A DNA stretch of 33,627 nt, from assembly GCA_029820565.1 (NCBI GenBank), contig JALGUR010000024.1, positions 1 through 33,627 of the forward strand, in the 5' to 3' direction. Source of the DNA: Candidatus Zipacnadia bacterium. GTDB lineage: Bacteria; Armatimonadota; Zipacnadia; Zipacnadales; Zipacnadaceae. Positions 7,822-15,646 of this stretch are shown here, one piece after another; position 1 is the stretch's first letter; the number at the start of each line of letters is the position of its first letter. Below the pieces are notes generated by a model, which saw only the letters and a list, made by a program, of their open reading frames with translations, did not search any database and was not told where the DNA came from. The translations under genes were made by a program, and so were the position numbers.

Positions 7822-9795
7822 CTAACCGAACCACACGCCCCAGTGCAGAAAGGGCCCGCCCAGAGCCGCGGATAGTGAGCCCCAAATAAGCCCGGCGGTT
7901 ATGAAGTGACCCAGCGCAAAGCCCAGGAAAGCGGGCAGGGCGCGTAGGTACAACTTAGCCCCTCCATAGCGCAGCAGTAAGGTCTTGGCAATCCAGACTA
8001 ACAGGAACGGGGCCCACACTAAGTGGCCATAGGAGCAGGCTACGGCGTAACCTGTCGGGTGGAAGGGGAAGTTGAACCAGCGCGCCCGCGCTGTTTCTAT
8101 TAAGGCAATTAGTAGGCCACCAAAACAGGTGGCAATTATGCGCGAGGTGTCCGGGGGGACAGGGACTTGGGTTCCGTGCAGGACATTGGCGTACTCCTGC
8201 TGGGCCATATTCGCTCCCCAGATACCCCCGCGCAGGCCGATCCCACCTTCCTGGTAATAGGGCTGGAGGTGGAAGAAGAAGGCGGCCGCCGCACCCAGAC
8301 CAATAGCAAACATCACCGTAGTAGAGATTTGCCGCCAATTCACGCCGGACTGCTGACCCAGGCGAATGCCCTCTATATCGTAGGCCGAGACGGTTAGGAA
8401 ATAGCCCCGCGACATAAAGGCCAGCAGCGCAAACATCGTCGGTGAAGCCAGGTTCGCCCCCGAGCCGATAACGCGGGCTTGGCCCAGGAAGTTCCAGATG
8501 ACCTTATGCTGCTGGCCGAAGGGGAACGCCCAAAGCAGCGGTACTCCGGTCTCCGCCCGCAGCCGTCCATAAGCCAGCGCGACTAACAATAGTATTCCCA
8601 GATACAAGCCGGCCAGCCACGGCTTCATACCCGCCGCCACGAAGAAGGCCATCACCCCGAAAATGCCTACTACCACACCCACCAACGCCCACCCGTGGGC
8701 CCGCTCATTCCGAGATTTGCTACCGACCAACTCCTGCCATGCCTGCTGTATCACGCCTCGGCCCTTCCACAGCAATACAAGTCCCAGAAGCAGATAAGCC
8801 CCGATTCCTTGCTCCTGAGTGAAGGGCATCCCGCCGAGCCGATAGCCGGCCATGCTCAGCCCCAAGGCTTGGAACTTCTGGAACAGATAGAAGAACCAGA
8901 TAGAGAACGAAAGTTCAGTAGAGACCAGATAGCCCAATCCAATAAGCCCGGGGCGGACGTGGGCAGTAATCGGGCGCAGCGCCTGCCAGGGATAGTCCTT
9001 TAACTGGTTGCCCAGGTCAAAGCGCAGGCCTCCCGAGGGCCCATTAAAGAATACCCCCCGCACGGCGTTAATCAGGTTCAGGACCGCCGCCACCCCTATG
9101 CCCACCCAGGTCATAGGATTGCGGAAGAATGATACCCCAGTCTGACTGCCCATTATCTCCAGGGGCAGCCGCACCAGCGGGAAGACCAGACGTTCGTGGT
9201 CTATCCAACTGTCGGCAAACAACAGCATCAGACAGAGCACGGTGCCGCCAAAGATCAAGAAGAACCCGGCCCACGCCGCGATGGGGACCAGCCACGGGCC
9301 CCAGGGCACGGCTCCGGTGGGTGAGGCTTCATACATCCACTTGTGGATCATCGGGTCCCGGGGTGCGAGCCAGGCGGGAATGCCCGGCGTCAGTATCTCC
9401 AGCGGCGTCGCAGGCGTTGAGTAGTAATACGGGGCGCTAATGCAGGCGATCAGATAGCGCACTATACCGCAGCCGAACATCGTGGTCGCTACGGTCACAA
9501 AAAGGTAGACCACCACGATTTCACCGGTAGACAACTTGCGCACCAGCGGCAGCCGGCGCAGCAGGGGATTGATAGCCAGCAAAAGGAGCAGTACGGTGGT
9601 GGCCGGGATAGGGGGGACGGCCTCGGTTATCTGACAGGCCAACGCAATTATCTCCGCTTGGCGAATCCAGTAACCCATTCCCCAAGTCAGTACCAAGCCC
9701 ACCACCAACATCGCCATCAGCCGGATCGGCCTGCTCTCTATCACCGCAGCGCTGGTCCCGGCGGCCGCCTCAGCCTTGTCAGTGTCCTGCTGCAT
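7822..9795 (-). CDS. Polytopic membrane protein, DUF6785/DUF6784-like (OPT transporter-related)
   Basis: The 657-residue protein has about a dozen strongly hydrophobic segments, starting at MAMLVVGLVLTWGMGYWI after a 25-residue polar N-terminus. Sequence style (PPIPATTVLLLLLAINPLL, LSTGEIVVVYLFVTVATTMFG, ARWFNFPFHPTGYA) matches the DUF6785/DUF6784 proteins of Planctomycetota and Armatimonadota, which are distantly related to oligopeptide transporters. A transport role is inferred and the substrate is unknown. The ATG at 9795 follows AGGTGG. It lies between a glycan-type exported protein and an MttB-like methyltransferase, so uptake of a product used by either is possible. Confidence 0.75.
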   Translation of the reverse strand: MQQDTDKAEAAAGTSAAVIESRPIRLMAMLVVGLVLTWGMGYWIRQAEIIALACQITEAVPPIPATTVLLLLLAINPLLRRLPLVRKLSTGEIVVVYLFVTVATTMFGCGIVRYLIACISAPYYYSTPATPLEILTPGIPAWLAPRDPMIHKWMYEASPTGAVPWGPWLVPIAAWAGFFLIFGGTVLCLMLLFADSWIDHERLVFPLVRLPLEIMGSQTGVSFFRNPMTWVGIGVAAVLNLINAVRGVFFNGPSGGLRFDLGNQLKDYPWQALRPITAHVRPGLIGLGYLVSTELSFSIWFFYLFQKFQALGLSMAGYRLGGMPFTQEQGIGAYLLLGLVLLWKGRGVIQQAWQELVGSKSRNERAHGWALVGVVVGIFGVMAFFVAAGMKPWLAGLYLGILLLVALAYGRLRAETGVPLLWAFPFGQQHKVIWNFLGQARVIGSGANLASPTMFALLAFMSRGYFLTVSAYDIEGIRLGQQSGVNWRQISTTVMFAIGLGAAAAFFFHLQPYYQEGGIGLRGGIWGANMAQQEYANVLHGTQVPVPPDTSRIIATCFGGLLIALIETARARWFNFPFHPTGYAVACSYGHLVWAPFLLVWIAKTLLLRYGGAKLYLRALPAFLGFALGHFITAGLIWGSLSAALGGPFLHWGVWFG

Positions 9796-9836
9796 TCAGA
9801 ATTTCCACCTGATAACCGATGGGTTATTGTTGAGTT

Positions 9837-11279
9837 TTATCCCAGCAGTTGCTGTCCCGCCTTGTCAACCACCCTATGCAGAGCCGCCAATTTATCCGCA
9901 TCAATCTGGGGGGCCACATAGCGCTGCCGAATCTCCTGGACCTCAGCGTGAGCTTTCTCCGCAATGGCTCGCTCTTTAGCCAATTCGCGCGGCCCATCCT
10001 CCCAAATGCTGCGATCAAAATACTTGGGATACCATACCTCACGGAAATGTCGCATGGTGTGGTCTGTTTCTACGAAACTATGCTGGCGGCCAAAACCCAC
10101 CGCCAGTATGTCGTCCAGGGCGATGGTTTCATCATTCACCGCAAAGCCGTGATAGTAGCGGCGGAGGAACTCGCCCATCTCGCGGTTCAGCAGCAGTTGC
10201 TCTGGTGAATAGGTCATACCATTCTCTATCAGGCCGGCTCCCATAGAAGGCGGCGTGCCCACGTACTCGCTGATTAACAGGGCTTTGATAGCCTTCTCAT
10301 AGGTGGCGTGAACGCCAGGGACGCGGGCGTCGGTATACTCCGCGCTGCAAGCGACCGTGACGCCTCCGCCATATAGCCGGCGGAATACCTCGCAGATGCC
10401 CGCATCCTGCAGCAGGGACTCGGGACAAGATATGCTCATATTGCCGGTGCGCATATCCATCGCTCCGGTCAGAGTAGCACCTGTCAGTCCCAGGTCGGGA
10501 TTCAGCGCATGCACTGCTCCCCACGCCGCCAGCAGGTCAGCCACTCCCACTACTATGGTGCCGGCTACGGTTACTGGCCCCGTTCCCCCGCTAATTGCTT
10601 GGGTAAGCGCCACCCACGTATAGCCTAATTCAGCCCGCCGGGCCAGATAGTCCCCGGTGCGCCTGTCCATCCGCCGGGGGGTAATTATGGATATGCACGT
10701 GGTGCTGTGGCGTCCGATGTCATCAGGCTCGCCGGTAATTATGCCCCACATCTCCCGGGCATAGTCTAACTGTGCCGCGTCCAACGTATATACGCTGCTG
10801 GGTTGGCCGGTGTACTCGTATAGCAGGACTAAGGCTTCCAGAGGCTCGATAGGCGCGGGTACCTCCCGCATCAGCACCATAGGTCCAACTGCGGATTTGC
10901 CTTCGTTAAGCGCATAGGCCCACTTGGTCAGGTTGATGAAATCCTCTTTGGTGCCGGGATGTTTGTCAAACTGCTCAAAATCAAACACAAATTGGGCCAC
11001 TTCCCCGCCGACGTGAACTGAATAAGGCTCTTCCCCGGTGGTAGGGTCCGGCTCCGGACGGTTCAGAGATTTGTTGGCGTCAATGACCTCACGCAAGTAC
11101 TCCTTGGGGAACCGCACAGTTTCCTGCTCATAGTAAATCTGGCAGCCGGCCGCGTCCAAAGCCTTCAGCACCTTTTCGCTCTGAAACCAGGCCCCTTGCT
11201 GTGCCAAAATGCGAAACACCGCCTGGTCAATGTGCTCTAAATCCGGCTCGCTAAGCAGATTCTGGCAGAAGTGAGCCAT
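9837..11279 (-). CDS. Trimethylamine methyltransferase (MttB) superfamily protein, non-pyrrolysine type
   Basis: The family transfers methyl groups from methylamines or betaines to a corrinoid protein. The N-terminus (LSEPDLEHIDQAVFRILAQQG, then SEKVLKALDAAGCQI) and the central SGGTGPVTVAGTIV, LTGATLTGAMDMRTG and SCPESLLQDAG blocks are typical of the MttB TIM barrel. There is no in-frame amber codon, so it is the non-Pyl group that includes glycine-betaine methyltransferases; the exact substrate cannot be read. The ATG at 11279 was preferred to the 11309 codon because GGAGG lies nine bases upstream and the family begins there. No corrinoid protein gene is next to it; the URO-D family gene at 26158-27318 is a possible distant partner. 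Confidence 0.88.
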   Translation of the reverse strand: MAHFCQNLLSEPDLEHIDQAVFRILAQQGAWFQSEKVLKALDAAGCQIYYEQETVRFPKEYLREVIDANKSLNRPEPDPTTGEEPYSVHVGGEVAQFVFDFEQFDKHPGTKEDFINLTKWAYALNEGKSAVGPMVLMREVPAPIEPLEALVLLYEYTGQPSSVYTLDAAQLDYAREMWGIITGEPDDIGRHSTTCISIITPRRMDRRTGDYLARRAELGYTWVALTQAISGGTGPVTVAGTIVVGVADLLAAWGAVHALNPDLGLTGATLTGAMDMRTGNMSISCPESLLQDAGICEVFRRLYGGGVTVACSAEYTDARVPGVHATYEKAIKALLISEYVGTPPSMGAGLIENGMTYSPEQLLLNREMGEFLRRYYHGFAVNDETIALDDILAVGFGRQHSFVETDHTMRHFREVWYPKYFDRSIWEDGPRELAKERAIAEKAHAEVQEIRQRYVAPQIDADKLAALHRVVDKAGQQLLG

Positions 11280-11357
11280 TAGTGTTTTCCTCCATAGCAT
11301 TGATTGCAATATTCACCCGGGGAACCGACAACAAGGTGTTGGTCTCCCATCTATTGC

Positions 11358-12332
11358 CTAAAACCGGTACGGGTCTGGTGGTGGCGCAATCTTCAACAAG
11401 GCTTCAACAGCCTGCTGCAGACGCTTATCGCTGATAGTCAATTGGACCCGTCGGCGTTGGGCGATGAGCCATTCCTTGCGCATCTGGGCCTGTCGGTCTT
11501 GCTTGAGGCGAGCAGTTATTTCGTCTTGAACCTGCTCTATTGGCTTGACTCCGGCGGGCCGGCGGTCTTCAACTTTCAGGATGCAATACCCATCAGGGGC
11601 CTCAAAAATATCGCTCATTTCACCTGTCTGGAGGCCGAAGGCCACCTGGGTAATCTCCGGGGCGTAATCGTCCCGCTCAAAGTAGCCCATATCCCCTTCC
11701 TGGTCAGCAGTACCCGGGTCAATGGACAGAGCCTTCGCCAAGCCGGCGAAGTCGCCACCCGCCTCTAAGGCCGACATAACGGCCTCAGCGTTCTGTTTAG
11801 TTTCTACCAATATCATTCGCGCTCGCACCTGTTCCCCATAGGAGAATTGCTCTTGATTATGCTGGTAGTATTGCTTAATATCTGCCTGGCTGACTGAGAT
11901 CTGCTGAATGGCTATTTCGTCCAGCATCGCGTCCCGGCGCAGGCGATCCTTAAATTCGTCCAGCGACATGCCCTGCTTCTGGAGCAGGCTGGTCAGGGCT
12001 TGGCGGGAGCCAGAGCGAGAGACGGCGGTACTGAGTTTCAACTCAATCTGTTGGGCAGATGGCTGGATTTGGCGGCGGCGCGCCTCGGTCAGTATGAGCC
12101 GCTCATCAATCATCTGCACTAACAGTGAGGGCCCAGGACCATACTTGAGTTGCTCTACAAGTGCATCTTTAGTAATTGGCTGACCGTTGACGGTAGCAAC
12201 CACCGGCGGCGGATGGGTGGAATTCTCGTCGCCGCAGGACAGCGAGCCCAGGCTCACAGCCAATACAACTGCTCCTGTCCAGGCGAGTAATCTAAGCCGA
12301 TTTATCTCCGAGTTAATCACTGTCTGTATCAT
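11358..12332 (-). CDS. PpiC-type peptidyl-prolyl isomerase / PrsA-SurA-like foldase
   Basis: The 324-residue protein has a hydrophobic export signal ending at LGSLSC (Cys33), so it is probably a lipoprotein, though the lipobox is not ideal. ATVNGQPITKDALVEQLK begins a SurA_N/PrsA-type helical chaperone region. A parvulin domain at about 165-260 has the hallmarks RARMILVETK, GGDFAGLAKALSIDP, GDMGYF and GYCILKVEDRRP. It folds exported proteins outside the inner membrane. The start ATG has no close Shine-Dalgarno site. An AGGAGG lies 22 bases upstream, inside a palindromic repeat (12340-12366), which may affect translation. Confidence 0.9.
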   Translation of the reverse strand: MIQTVINSEINRLRLLAWTGAVVLAVSLGSLSCGDENSTHPPPVVATVNGQPITKDALVEQLKYGPGPSLLVQMIDERLILTEARRRQIQPSAQQIELKLSTAVSRSGSRQALTSLLQKQGMSLDEFKDRLRRDAMLDEIAIQQISVSQADIKQYYQHNQEQFSYGEQVRARMILVETKQNAEAVMSALEAGGDFAGLAKALSIDPGTADQEGDMGYFERDDYAPEITQVAFGLQTGEMSDIFEAPDGYCILKVEDRRPAGVKPIEQVQDEITARLKQDRQAQMRKEWLIAQRRRVQLTISDKRLQQAVEALLKIAPPPDPYRF

Positions 12333-12339
12333 AATATTT

Positions 12340-12366
12340 GGTGGGACAGGCGTCCCTCCTGTCCGT
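12340..12366. repeat. Palindromic repeat, family R2 (GGTGGGACAGGCGTCCC type)
   Basis: GGACAGG (12344-12350) and CCTGTCC (12358-12364) form a hairpin eight bases before the foldase start. Related copies are at 21392-21417 (inside a JAMM gene) and, degenerate, at 26077-26099. Confidence 0.75.
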
Positions 12367-12402
12367 GAATTAGATGCACGAGACGCCCCGCGCCCGGGAT
12401 CA

Positions 12403-12681
12403 TCATTGACCAGACTGGTTCATCGGAATGTCTGGGAATATGATGTCCCCTTCACATAGTGTGACATTGCGCTGGCCTTCGGCTACCAATGCCAACAGCC
12501 GGCGAATCGTATCATAATGCCAGAAATAGCCCGCCACATCGTCGCGGTACTCCACTAACACATAGCCGGGCCGCTCGGTTATTCGCCCCCGAAACTCAGG
12601 GGCAGGCGACTGAAGGCCGCGCAGAATCACAGGCTTCCCTATTTGTCTCTCTACCTGCTCCTTGAGCCGGTCAATGAGCAT
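12403..12681 (-). CDS. Small unknown protein, 92 aa
   Basis: I do not recognise a family. The product MLIDRLKEQVERQIGKP... looks like one compact alpha/beta domain (ILRGLQ, YVLVEYRDDVAGYFWHYD, IRRLLALVAEG), with no signal peptide or membrane segment. The ATG starts one base after the TGA of the six-hairpin protein gene, so translation is likely coupled. That arrangement and the lack of a better reading on either strand make it a credible gene. Confidence 0.55.
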   Translation of the reverse strand: MLIDRLKEQVERQIGKPVILRGLQSPAPEFRGRITERPGYVLVEYRDDVAGYFWHYDTIRRLLALVAEGQRNVTLCEGDIIFPDIPMNQSGQ

Positions 12682-12682
12682 C

Positions 12683-13789
12683 TCAGGTCGGCCTCACCAC
12701 AGCCAGTACATTGGCAGCGCTGGCGACATAGCCTCGCCCTCGCGGCGGTGCGTACGGACTTATACATTCGTAGACGCCCTCGGTGCGCCAAACCTCCACC
12801 ACATCAGATATTAACTGCTGCGCGGCCCCAGCATCAACTGTCGCCATAACCTGTGCCACCCAGCCGGTAGGCACCGCCCAAAAAGCACCATTCTGATAAC
12901 TCTCCGGTTCTATCGGGCTTAGCAGCCGCTCCCAGTACTCTCCCACCGGTAGATGGCGAACATGCCCTCGCCAGGTTGCTACCTCAGCCAGTTCACAGAA
13001 GAATTGGCCGACCAGGCGAGCCCGCCTCTTGGAGGCTACGCGAATCACCGCTGCATATGCACTCCCCCATAAATCTAACTGGCGACAATCCTCGGACGCG
13101 GCCCAGTATAATCCATATTCTTCATCATAGAATTGCGGCAGACTGTTAATCACCCGCTCGGCTTGTTCGTACCAGTCGTGGGCTTCTTCGTGGTATTCAG
13201 CTTGAGCGCAAAGTCTAGCCAACCGCCGACAGGCCTCCCAATATAGCAGGGAGGAGAACAAAACCTTGCCGGTCTTGGCCACGACGTCGGTAAAGCCATA
13301 GGACGAATGGGGATGATTGGGGTCAATGAATACTAACCCATCGTCGCTGTGGGCCACTTGCTCCATTGCCTCGTACAATCGTCCCCGCCGGGCCATAAAG
13401 GCATCAAAGTCACCGGTAAGGGCTACATAGGCATCTACTATTTTCACCACGAACTGGGCATTATCGGTTGGCGGCTGGTTACCGTGCACGAGATATATTG
13501 GTGTTCCATCAGCTCCCACTCGATCAGGAATAGCGCCGTCGTCGCGTTGACCGGCTAACAAGTAATCAATACCGCCCAGGATTTCATCAGGCGGCATCAA
13601 ATGCCCCGCACCTTCCACCATATAGCAAAAATCCCGCGTCCAGCAGGCCTCGTAGCCGCCGCCCGGGTAATACAGGGGCGTGTCGTCATCGGCGACATGC
13701 CGTGCTTCCTGCAGTAACTCGCGGCAGGTCTGCTCAATGAACTGGTAATCTTCGGGGCTTATTCTTACCAGGGGCAGTTGCTTGAGCAT
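12683..13789 (-). CDS. Six-hairpin (alpha/alpha toroid) glycosidase-like protein
   Basis: The sequence has toroid-type repeats: GGYEACWTRDFCYMVEGAG, GGIDYLLAGQRDDGAIPDRV, then TDVVAKTGKVLFSSLLYWEA, EEYGLYWAASEDCRQLDLWG and NGAFWAVPTGWVAQ. This pattern fits glycogen-debranching or GH-type six-hairpin glycosidases. The acids in RDDGAIPD and WTRD are candidate catalytic residues, by inference. There is no signal peptide, so it acts in the cytoplasm. ATG at 13789 was chosen because the longer TTG start at 13825 lies inside a dispersed palindromic repeat and would add residues encoded by the repeat. It is followed at once by the small unknown gene. Confidence 0.75.
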   Translation of the reverse strand: MLKQLPLVRISPEDYQFIEQTCRELLQEARHVADDDTPLYYPGGGYEACWTRDFCYMVEGAGHLMPPDEILGGIDYLLAGQRDDGAIPDRVGADGTPIYLVHGNQPPTDNAQFVVKIVDAYVALTGDFDAFMARRGRLYEAMEQVAHSDDGLVFIDPNHPHSSYGFTDVVAKTGKVLFSSLLYWEACRRLARLCAQAEYHEEAHDWYEQAERVINSLPQFYDEEYGLYWAASEDCRQLDLWGSAYAAVIRVASKRRARLVGQFFCELAEVATWRGHVRHLPVGEYWERLLSPIEPESYQNGAFWAVPTGWVAQVMATVDAGAAQQLISDVVEVWRTEGVYECISPYAPPRGRGYVASAANVLAVVRPT

Positions 13790-13814
13790 ATATAGTAAAC
13801 CATCCGCAACCCTT

Positions 13815-13840
13815 GGTCGCGACAAGAATGTCGCTCCTAC
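13815..13840. repeat. Half-copy of palindromic repeat R1, overlapping the pyrD stop codon
   Basis: GGTCGCGACAAGAATGTCGC then TCCTAC matches the arms at 4405 and 20129 in reverse orientation. The TAG at 13837-13839, which ends pyrD, lies within the TAGGAGCGACA arm. Confidence 0.8.
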
Positions 13841-14769
13841 TGACGCCCGCTGTGGGCTGCGCCTGTTAAGTCAGTTATTCTGGCCACATTATGATGGCGA
13901 CAATACTCAATCAGGCCATCAATAACGCTGAGAGCGGCAGTCGGCTCCACGAAATTGGCCGTGCCCACGGCTACCGCGCTGGCACCGGCCATAATGAACT
14001 GGAGGGCGTCTTCCGCAGTAGTTATGCCGCCCATGCCGATAATGGGAACATCCACCGCCTCGGCCACTTGCCATGTCATCCGTACTGCCACCGGTCGGAT
14101 GGCTGGCCCGGACAGCCCCCCGGTGATATTAGCCAGCGCGGGGCGCCGCCCCTCTACATCAATGGCCATTCCGACCAGAGTATTAATCAATGATAACGCG
14201 TCACTGCCGCCGGCCACCGCGGCCTGCGCTATGGCGCTAACATCAGTTACATTCGGTGAGAGTTTAGTGATGAGCACATGGTCGGTGACCTGGCGCACTG
14301 CGCCCACTAAGTCTTCGGTCAAATCCGGCGCCACACCAAACTGCAGACCTCCGTGCTCAACATTGGGACAGGATATATTCAACTCCAGAGCCGAGATGGC
14401 CGCAACATTATCCAGGCGGGCAGCAAGTTCAACATATTCCGCCCGGGTCTCGCCCGCCACATTTACAATAATTGGCACTTCATATTGGCGCAAGGTGGGC
14501 AGTTTTTCTTCCAGAAATACCTCCAACCCGGGGTTCTGCCAGCCAATAGCGTTGAGCATCCCCGCCGGTGTCTCCCAGATTCGCGGCTGGGGATTGCCCG
14601 CCCGGGGCGCCAGCGTCACCGCCTTGGTACAGATTCCGCCCAGCCGGGATATGTCCACCAGTTCGGCGTATTCCTCGCCGAAGCCAAAGGTTCCCGAGGC
14701 GACCAGCACCGGGTTGGACAGATGCAGGTCGGCTATGTCTACACGCAGGTCAACATCGGTCGAGCTCAG
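13837..14769 (-). CDS. pyrD: Dihydroorotate dehydrogenase, class 1B catalytic subunit (PyrD)
   Basis: It oxidises dihydroorotate to orotate in pyrimidine synthesis, with FMN, passing electrons to PyrK. The sequence shows LVASGTFGFG, the active-site Cys in ELNISCPNVEHGG, ITKLSPNVTD, GIGMGGITTAEDALQF and the phosphate-binding AVGTANF. Conventional start rules give GTG at 14709, but that drops the first family strand. Reading upstream in frame gives STDVDLRVDIADLHLSNP, which is typical of PyrD N-termini, back to a stop. The only plausible start there is CTG at 14769, with GGGAGG nine bases upstream, overlapping the end of pyrK. The CTG start is an inference. The stop codon lies inside a dispersed repeat. 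Confidence 0.9.
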   Translation of the reverse strand: MSSTDVDLRVDIADLHLSNPVLVASGTFGFGEEYAELVDISRLGGICTKAVTLAPRAGNPQPRIWETPAGMLNAIGWQNPGLEVFLEEKLPTLRQYEVPIIVNVAGETRAEYVELAARLDNVAAISALELNISCPNVEHGGLQFGVAPDLTEDLVGAVRQVTDHVLITKLSPNVTDVSAIAQAAVAGGSDALSLINTLVGMAIDVEGRRPALANITGGLSGPAIRPVAVRMTWQVAEAVDVPIIGMGGITTAEDALQFIMAGASAVAVGTANFVEPTAALSVIDGLIEYCRHHNVARITDLTGAAHSGRQ

Positions 14770-15568
14770 GGCTCATCGCCTCCCAATCAATCTGCGCGGC
14801 GGCGAATACCGGCCCCTCGCGGCAGACCCGCTGGTAGTGCTGGCTGCCCTCGCATCGCGTCGGGATGACACACCCCAGGCAGGCTCCCACCCCACACGCC
14901 ATCCGTTGCTCCACTGATACCCAGCAAGGTACTTGCTGCTCTTGGCACTGCCGGGCGACTTCGGCCAGCATAGCCACTGGCCCACAAGCATATACCCGAT
15001 CCACACCGCCACGGTCAAGTTGCTTATCCAAAAGGTCCGTAACCAGGCCCTTTTCTCCGGCGCTGCCGTCCTCGGTAGCCGTGGCGAACTCGTCACAACG
15101 AGTAGAAAACTCCAGCCAGCAGCAGAGATAGTCCTCGGTCTGAGCTCCAAACAGCCCTTGGACATAACAAGGTGCAGGCTGCTCTTTGAGCCTCTCGGCC
15201 ACGAATATCAATGGTGCCACCCCCACCCCACCGGCCACTAACAGTACCTGCTCGGCACCATCCGGCAATGGAAAAGGCTGGCCCACCGGGCCCAGTAGGT
15301 CAAAGACCGCTCCGGCTTGTGCCTGGGCAAGAATTTGCGTACCCTGGCCCACCGCTTGTATTAGTAGTTGAAAACTACCTTGGGATAGATTGACATTCAT
15401 AACACTAAACGGACGGCGCAGCAGCGGCTCCAGGCCCTTGGTCACCCGCAGGTGCACAAACTGCCCGGGCTGCGCCTGCTCAGCAATAGGCGGACAGACA
15501 AAAGTGAGCAGATAGTGCTCTGGGGCTACCTGCTCGCGACGAGTCAGTTCTGCTTGGGTGGTGAGCAT
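14750..15568 (-). CDS. pyrK: Dihydroorotate dehydrogenase electron-transfer subunit (PyrK)
   Basis: This FAD and [2Fe-2S] protein links class 1B PyrD to NAD. Visible motifs are LRRPFSVMN (FAD), VLLVAGGVGVAPLIFVAE (NAD), YACGPVAML, and the cluster ligands CGVGACLGC followed by a distal Cys in RVCREGP. ATG at 15568 (MLTTQAELTRREQVAP) matches the usual family start; the longer TTG start at 15637 adds 23 residues without family support. No clear Shine-Dalgarno site precedes 15568. The gene overlaps the proposed pyrD start, as expected for two subunits of one complex. Confidence 0.92.
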   Translation of the reverse strand: MLTTQAELTRREQVAPEHYLLTFVCPPIAEQAQPGQFVHLRVTKGLEPLLRRPFSVMNVNLSQGSFQLLIQAVGQGTQILAQAQAGAVFDLLGPVGQPFPLPDGAEQVLLVAGGVGVAPLIFVAERLKEQPAPCYVQGLFGAQTEDYLCCWLEFSTRCDEFATATEDGSAGEKGLVTDLLDKQLDRGGVDRVYACGPVAMLAEVARQCQEQQVPCWVSVEQRMACGVGACLGCVIPTRCEGSQHYQRVCREGPVFAAAQIDWEAMSPELDRC

Positions 15569-15646
15569 ATCTATGTATAGGTAAGAGCGGCTACGGCCAG
15601 CAACGATATCGCCTGAACGGGCGGAAGTTGAAGCCAACTCCCACCC

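Noticed and set aside
9837-11279. Pyrrolysine-containing MttB
   Set aside because: The frame is continuous with no internal amber codon, so it belongs to the non-Pyl group.
13955-14917. 320-codon open frame on the plus strand
   Set aside because: It is antisense to pyrD and the end of pyrK and has biased, unstructured composition.
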